A stretch of 64,000 nt of DNA, from assembly GCA_023105745.1 (NCBI GenBank), contig JALGQZ010000002.1, forward strand, positions 80,245,785-80,309,784, in the 5' to 3' direction. The translations under genes were made by a program, and so were the position numbers. Each line of letters starts with the position of its first letter. Position 1 is the first letter of the stretch. The stretch comes from Austropuccinia psidii (lineage: Eukaryota > Basidiomycota > Pucciniomycetes > Pucciniales > Sphaerophragmiaceae). Shown one piece after another: positions 58,922 to 64,000 of this stretch. The notes below the pieces were generated by a model, which worked only from the letters and a program-made list of their open reading frames with translations, searched no databases and was not told the DNA's origin.

Positions 58922-60662
58922 ATCATGTACAAAGAGTTATTAATGTAGAAATTGGTAAACCTGATTCAAAGTTAACTAAAATAGCATTAGATATTAATGA
59001 ATTGAAAAAACATGATAAGAAATATACTGAATGGTATGAGGTGACAAATGCCAAATTTTATTCAATTATCAATGCTTGTAGCAGAATTGAGAGTACATGT
59101 CAGAGTCAGAATGATGAAATGGAAGATCTTTCTATTTTTAAAATGAATGATAAACTTAAGACTCTACAAGACCATGTCTTAAAGATAATTGAAAATACCA
59201 ATCAATTTGCTACACATTTAGCAAAAAGTGACAGTGAAAGGTAGAAGTTAAAAAATTAAATCATTGCAAATGTAGAACAAATTCATAAGAGTTATGAACC
59301 ACATATGCCAAGACATTCTACACCTTTGACTGAAGAAAAACCTTCTGTTCAAGGAATTTTTACCCCACTTTTAGGAGAAAATGTTGTCTCTGTTGAAGAT
59401 ATTCCCAAATTAGAAGAATGGCCAAAATTCTCTGGTGAAGGAGAATATAACCATATTGAGTTCATCAGGACTATTGATATGTTAAAAGAAGACTTTAATA
59501 TACCTGATGAAATCATAGTGGGTAAATTACACTGTCTGTTTACCAGGACTGGAAAGAAATGGTATTACAGGATGAGAATAGATCATGGAAAACATGATTT
59601 GTCTTGGTGGAAATCTGAAGTGATTACCAAATGGGACAACAATTCCTGGAGGTTTAAAATGGAAAATGCTTTTGAAAGTTCCATTTTTAACTCAGAGAAA
59701 GATAAACCACTTACTTGGTTCTTCAAGCAAAAGGACAGATTATCTGCCTTACACCCAGATATGTCTGACACCATGATTAATATGAAGATATTAAGAAAGT
59801 GTGGAGGAGAACTGGAACATGCTATCAAAAGCAGATGTGTAGAACCCTGTTCAACAGAGGACTAAATTAATGCAATGGAAGATATCATTACCAGAACAAG
59901 AATTGGTAAAACTTGGACTAGAATCCCTATGGAATCCAAGATGGTCCCAAAGATTTCCAGAGAGGATAAAAGACCAGAAAGACCTGTCTTGAAGTGTCAT
60001 AAATGTGGAAGTACTTCACATTCAGCAAACACTTGCACCAAGAAGACAAAAATCAATGAAGCTCAAGTCATTGAAGAAATTCAGTGTACTGAAGAGAAAG
60101 AGGAGTCTGATCAAGATTCTGAAGTCTCTGAGGATACACCAGTGGAGAACTATCCCATTGAAAACATTACAGCTTCCTTTGAGGTCACAGAAGTCCATAC
60201 CCACTTGCCACAGTACAGTGAGGATTGCTGCAACCTGATAAATAGATGCCAGAATGTGTAAAACAAAACCTTCTAGAGGAAAGGGTTACACTGCTGGAGC
60301 ATCCTGTATCACATCAGTTTTGATGAGTGATATTGAAGCCAAAGTAAATCTGGACACAGGGGCATTTTGCACTTGTGTAGGCAAAGATTATCTCCAAATT
60401 ATATTTCCTGAATGGCAAAACCATCTATTACCAATAGAAGGTGTGCAATTTAGTAGTGCCAGTAACAATATGTACCCCTTGGGTATATCAGACACTAATC
60501 TCGTATTTCCACACCCAGCAGGAAGTGTGAGGATGAAAATTGAGATTGTGGTAATGGATAATTGCACATCTCAGCACATCATTCTTGGAAATTATTACTT
60601 GAATATTTATGGTATTGACATCAATAACCATAAAGACAGATATTCTACAATTGGGGATGACA
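58918..60662 (+). pseudogene. ORF2 gag and protease, family I (broken)
   Basis: Starts at the ATG overlapping the ORF1 stop. Helix-rich N-terminus, then TAG at 59242-59244 and TAA near 59257. Capsid block WPKFSGEGEYNHIEFIRTID; TAC to TAA at 59863-59865. The zinc knuckle CHKCGSTSHSANTC is intact near 59996. A few-base loss near 60243 shifts the frame. Protease VNLDTGAFCTCVGKDYL is near 60346. Frame change near 60690 into the RT part. The closest relative is the copy at 165-2313; each has different lesions. Confidence 0.9.
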
Positions 60663-60687
60663 AAAGACAAAAATTTGCTTTTCCAAT

Positions 60688-62127
60688 ATGCCAAAACAAA
60701 TATCTGTGGTATCTTCTGTCAAGGATACTTATAAAGATGAATTTGTGTCTAATAAACTTGTTGAAGCACAAATTAATCCATCATTGTCACCAAAAATGAG
60801 GAATGGACTTATTAATGTGTTATACACATACAAAAATGCATTTGCCTCTGATAATGAACCATTAGGTGCTATAAGGGGACATGAAGTTGATATTACTCTT
60901 AATATTGACAGGCCATATCCTCCATCACTTAGAAGACCATCTTATCCTGCCAGTCCCAGAGCTAGAGAGGCCTTGGAAAAACATATCCAAGAGTTAATCC
61001 AACTTGGTTTACTCAGAAAAGTAGGCCATAATGAGGAGGTTGAAGTGACAACACCTGTAATTATTGCCTGGCATAATGACAAGTCAAGAATGGTTGGAGA
61101 TTTCAGAGAATTGAATACCTACACAGTTCCAGATAGGTATCCAATCCCTAGAATTCAAGAAACCTTAACTCAATTGTCTAAAGCCAAGTATATAACATCA
61201 ATGGATGTATTGAAAGGCTTCCATCAGAATGTTTTGATGCCTAAAGCTAAGAAATTACTTAGAATTATTACTCACTGTGGTATTTATGAGTATCTTAGGA
61301 TGTCATTTGGCATTAAGAATGCTCCATCCCATTATCAAAGAATGATGAATACCATCCTTCCCACAGAGTTGTCTGAAGGATGGCTTATCATTTATATTGA
61401 TGATATTATCATATGTTCTGATTCATGGTCTTTGCACGTTGAAAGACTTATAAGAGTACTTCACAAAGTTGCAGAAGTGAACATTAAAATTTCACTTAAG
61501 AAATGCAATTTTGTCTTTGAAGAACTCAAAGCATTAGGACATATTGTTTCTGGTTTAAGCTTGGGTATTGACAAAAACAAAGTAGCAGCAGTGTTACTTA
61601 AGCCAATACCCCAGAATAAAAAAGAAATGATGTCTTTTCTTGGGTTTTCCAGTTATTATAGGCAACACTTGAAAGACTTTGCAATTCTAGCCAAGTCACT
61701 TTATAGAATCTGTGATCAACAGACTGTATTTGAGATGACACAGGAGAGAATTAAAGCTTATGAGAAGATAAGGAGAGCTCTTACAGAAGCACCTTTACTC
61801 CTCATGCCTGACTGGAATATTCCCTTTAACTTGTACATTGATGCATGTGGAGATGGATTAGGGGCAGCCCTACATCAAGTCCAAATTATTAATGACAAAC
61901 CTACAGAAGGACCAGTTTGTTACATCTCAAGGCAAATCAAACCAACAGAAGCCAGATATGGTGCAAGCCAAATGGAGTGCTTATTTTTGGTATGGGCACT
62001 TGAGAAATTACACTATCATCTTTATGGCAGTGTTTTTGAAGTGATAACTGACTGTAATGCAATAAAATCACTTCTTAACATGAAAACTCCCAACAGACAT
62101 ATGTTGAGATGGCAAATAGCCATTTAG
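60688..62127 (+). pseudogene. RT and RNase H, family I (long open segment)
   Basis: 479 codons without interruption. A leader of about 100 residues ([20 protein letters not shown]) is followed by RT with [20 protein letters not shown] and the intact catalytic YIDDI at 61393-61407, the connection ([16 protein letters not shown]) and RNase H ([46 protein letters not shown]). The stop at 62125-62127 replaces a Gln codon found in the other copy (CAA to TAG, AIQEY). As part of ORF2 it would depend on the broken upstream frame, so it is classed as a pseudogene although the domains look chemically intact. Confidence 0.9.
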
Positions 62128-63425
62128 GAATATAGAGGAAACATGACTATAGTCCACAAAGCAGGAAACATTCACAAGAATGCTGATGGACTTAGCAGGT
62201 GGGCATTAGCCAACACTCCTGATAACCCAGCTTATGTACCTTTGGAAGCTGAACCACAGATTCCAATTGAAGGGATTAACATAACTGATATTGGGACTGA
62301 ATTCTTTGAAGAGGTAAGAGAATCTTATAAGCAAGACAAGAATTGCCATATCTTGACTTCTTTATTAGATAAAGACTGCAAAGATACATCTTTGGTCAAT
62401 GCACTGGATGAAGTTTGGAGAAATTCCTATTCTGAAGGGAGATTTCACTTGTTTGATGGAGTTATTTACCACAGAACCAAACATTCTTGTGTAATGACAT
62501 TATGCAGCACATTGATCATCAATACAATTCTTCATGAATGCCATTATAGCATCTACTCTGGACACCTGTCAGAGGACAGAACACTTGAAAAAGTGAAGAA
62601 CTGTGCATGGTGGCCATCTTGGAGAAAAAAAACCATTGAATATTGCCATACCTGTGACAGATGTCAAAAAGAAAACAGGAGTACAGGCAAGAAATTTTTA
62701 CTTATGATCCATATTCAAGAATCAAAATCCCCTTGGGAAGTTGTTCACATGGATTGGGTCACAGCACTTCCTCCAAGTGGTGATAAAAGTTATAATGCTT
62801 GTTTAGTCATTGTAGACAGATATAGAAAGACTCCCATATTCTTACCATGTCATAAAGATGACACTGCTATGGATACAGCTCTTCTTCTATGGAGTAGAGT
62901 TATTTCTCAGACAGGATTATTTAAGAATATCATCAGTGACAGAGATCCCAAGTTCACATCTGCACTTTGGACCAATATTCATAGATTGTTTGGGACTAAG
63001 TTATCATTCTCTACAGCATATCACCCTCAAACAGATGGGCTAGCAGAGAGGATGATTCTAACTTGAGAAGACATTATCAGGAGATTTTGTGCTTATGGGT
63101 TAGAATTCAAAGACTCAGATGGCTTTACCCATGACTGGTGCACTCTGATACCTGCATTATAATTGGCATACACTCAACAAGCTGACAAAGAATTGTTTCC
63201 TTTAAGGAACCCAACTCCTTTGACTGTACCACAGTGGAACAGAATGAAGAAAAAAAGACAAATAAAGTCATTAAAGAAAGGAGATATAGGGGTAAAAATC
63301 AGAGAGAATATCTTGTCAGATATAGAAATCCAGTACATGAAGATGAATGGCTGGCAGAATCAGAAATATCTGACTCAGATAAACTCTTGAGAAGACTTAG
63401 ACATGAAAGAAGGCCACAAGGCTGA
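62128..63425 (+). pseudogene. Integrase with C-terminal deletion, family I
   Basis: The zinc site is intact ([17 protein letters not shown] ... CDRCQKEN). DDE core: [25 protein letters not shown] and [12 protein letters not shown]. Stop TGA at 63064-63066 and TAA near 63161. At about 63172 the sequence jumps from ELAY to QQADKELFP, skipping about 420 bp present at 6225-6645 of the first copy, which encode the GPY/F-type module. The remaining tail EYLVRYRNPVHEDEWLAES ends at TGA 63423-63425. It cannot make a working integrase. Confidence 0.9.
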
Positions 63426-63556
63426 ATATGTCTATAAATGTGCTTTAAATTACTTGACCTGAGTGATGTAAAGAGGTTGGACAGTGGACATTAACCCCCT
63501 TTGGGGCTTTTTATTATTTCTACCATTGATAAAATTGTAGTACAATCTTTTTTTTT

Positions 63557-63568
63557 GGTGGGAGGGAA
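63557..63568 (+). other. Polypurine tract, family I
   Basis: ggtgggagggaa next to the 3' LTR. Confidence 0.8.
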
Positions 63569-64000
63569 TGTGAGCCTTGAGGTATATTTTACATACCCAA
63601 ATAGGCCACAATTATCTTAAAAAGAAATTTTGAATTATGGTTAACTCATGAGTCATGCATATATCCAAAATTCATCATTTTTTATTTCAGAAAAGATGAA
63701 CAACTTTTTATTGAGTAAGTAAATCCATGGATTTAAGGCCAGATTTGGATTCTACACAAAAATCTACCTAGGGTAGCTCCATAGAGTGAATAAGCTCAAA
63801 TTAACTCTTGGAGGTGGTAAAATGGAAAATACTTCAACACCACATCATCAATAGGACATAAAGGATCCGTGAAAATTTTTGTTTTTCTTGATTTCATGCC
63901 AAAATAATGGGAATGTGAGAAATCCCATGTTACATATACACTAAGAATAGTTTTATGCATGTTTTGAGCACTAAATATCATGGTATTCCTACATGGACTA
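63569..64000 (+). repeat. 3' LTR, family I (first 432 bp, cut by window end)
   Basis: tgtgagccttgaggtatat onward aligns with 55688 onward with frequent C/T and G/A differences and a few indels. Confidence 0.92.

Larger units (their letters stand above)
55688..64000 (+). mobile_element. Family I element, 5' LTR to start of 3' LTR
   Basis: 5' LTR 55688-57582, primer-binding site, intron-containing ORF1, gag, protease, RT, RNase H, partial integrase, tail, polypurine tract and the first 432 bp of the 3' LTR (from 63569). The two LTR starts differ at roughly 8% by eye, so it is clearly older than the family IV copy. An internal deletion of about 420 bp removes the integrase C-terminal module. 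Inactive. Confidence 0.93.

Overview
The window is a eukaryotic, AT-rich, CpG-poor stretch built almost entirely of nested Ty3/gypsy (Metaviridae-type) LTR retrotransposons. I found no host gene, tRNA or rRNA. Several translated stretches match, from memory, hugely repeated gag-pol and 'hypothetical' proteins of the myrtle rust fungus Austropuccinia psidii (examples: the gag beginning MPIQRSPPARQ and the frame beginning MVHTRNGSNYS). I therefore infer a rust fungus (Pucciniales) with a very large, transposon-swollen genome. That identification rests on recall, not on a search.

Six LTR families can be separated by their ends. Family I (LTR about 1.9 kb): elements at 1-10776 and 55688-64000 and the solo LTR at 39151-50730. 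Family II (about 1.8 kb): 10777-13956, 13957-19389 and two solo LTRs. Family III (about 1.35 kb, canonical chromodomain): 19390-21199 and 21200-32342. Family IV (1.43 kb): the youngest element, 40194-49884, plus three diverged LTR fragments. Family V (about 1.9 kb): 33720-38736 and the solo LTR 51257-53067. Family VI: one solo LTR, 21993-23736.

Layout. 1-21199 is a layered nest: a family III element was entered by a reverse family II element, that by a second family II element, that by a family I element, and that finally by two family II solo LTRs. 21200-32342 is a reverse family III element with a family VI solo LTR inside its 3' LTR; its flanks do not match, so a recombination junction is likely. 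32343-38901 holds a truncated family IV-like LTR, a decayed family V element and a second IV-like fragment. 38902-39150, 50736-51251 and about 53073-53690 are the only stretches without recognisable transposon sequence. Between them lie a family I solo LTR carrying the nearly intact family IV element, and a family V solo LTR. 53690-55401 is a decayed pol remnant, then a reverse IV-like LTR piece, then a family I element running off the end of the window.

The most interesting system is shared by families I, II and IV. Each has an extra open frame (ORF1) upstream of the long gag-pro-pol frame (ORF2). ORF1 has no AUG at its start. Instead the frame opens directly after a 3' splice site as AG|TG, so an upstream exon ending in A would complete the start codon at the splice junction. 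A strong donor of that kind (CAA|GTAAGT) lies just after the primer-binding site in family IV and inside the LTR itself in family I. ORF1 is then interrupted by a 63-68 bp phase-1 intron in all three families. In family I the ORF1 stop overlaps the ORF2 start (ATGA). Splicing would separate a translated mRNA from the unspliced RNA that is packaged and reverse transcribed; in family I the spliced form would lose the primer-binding site altogether.
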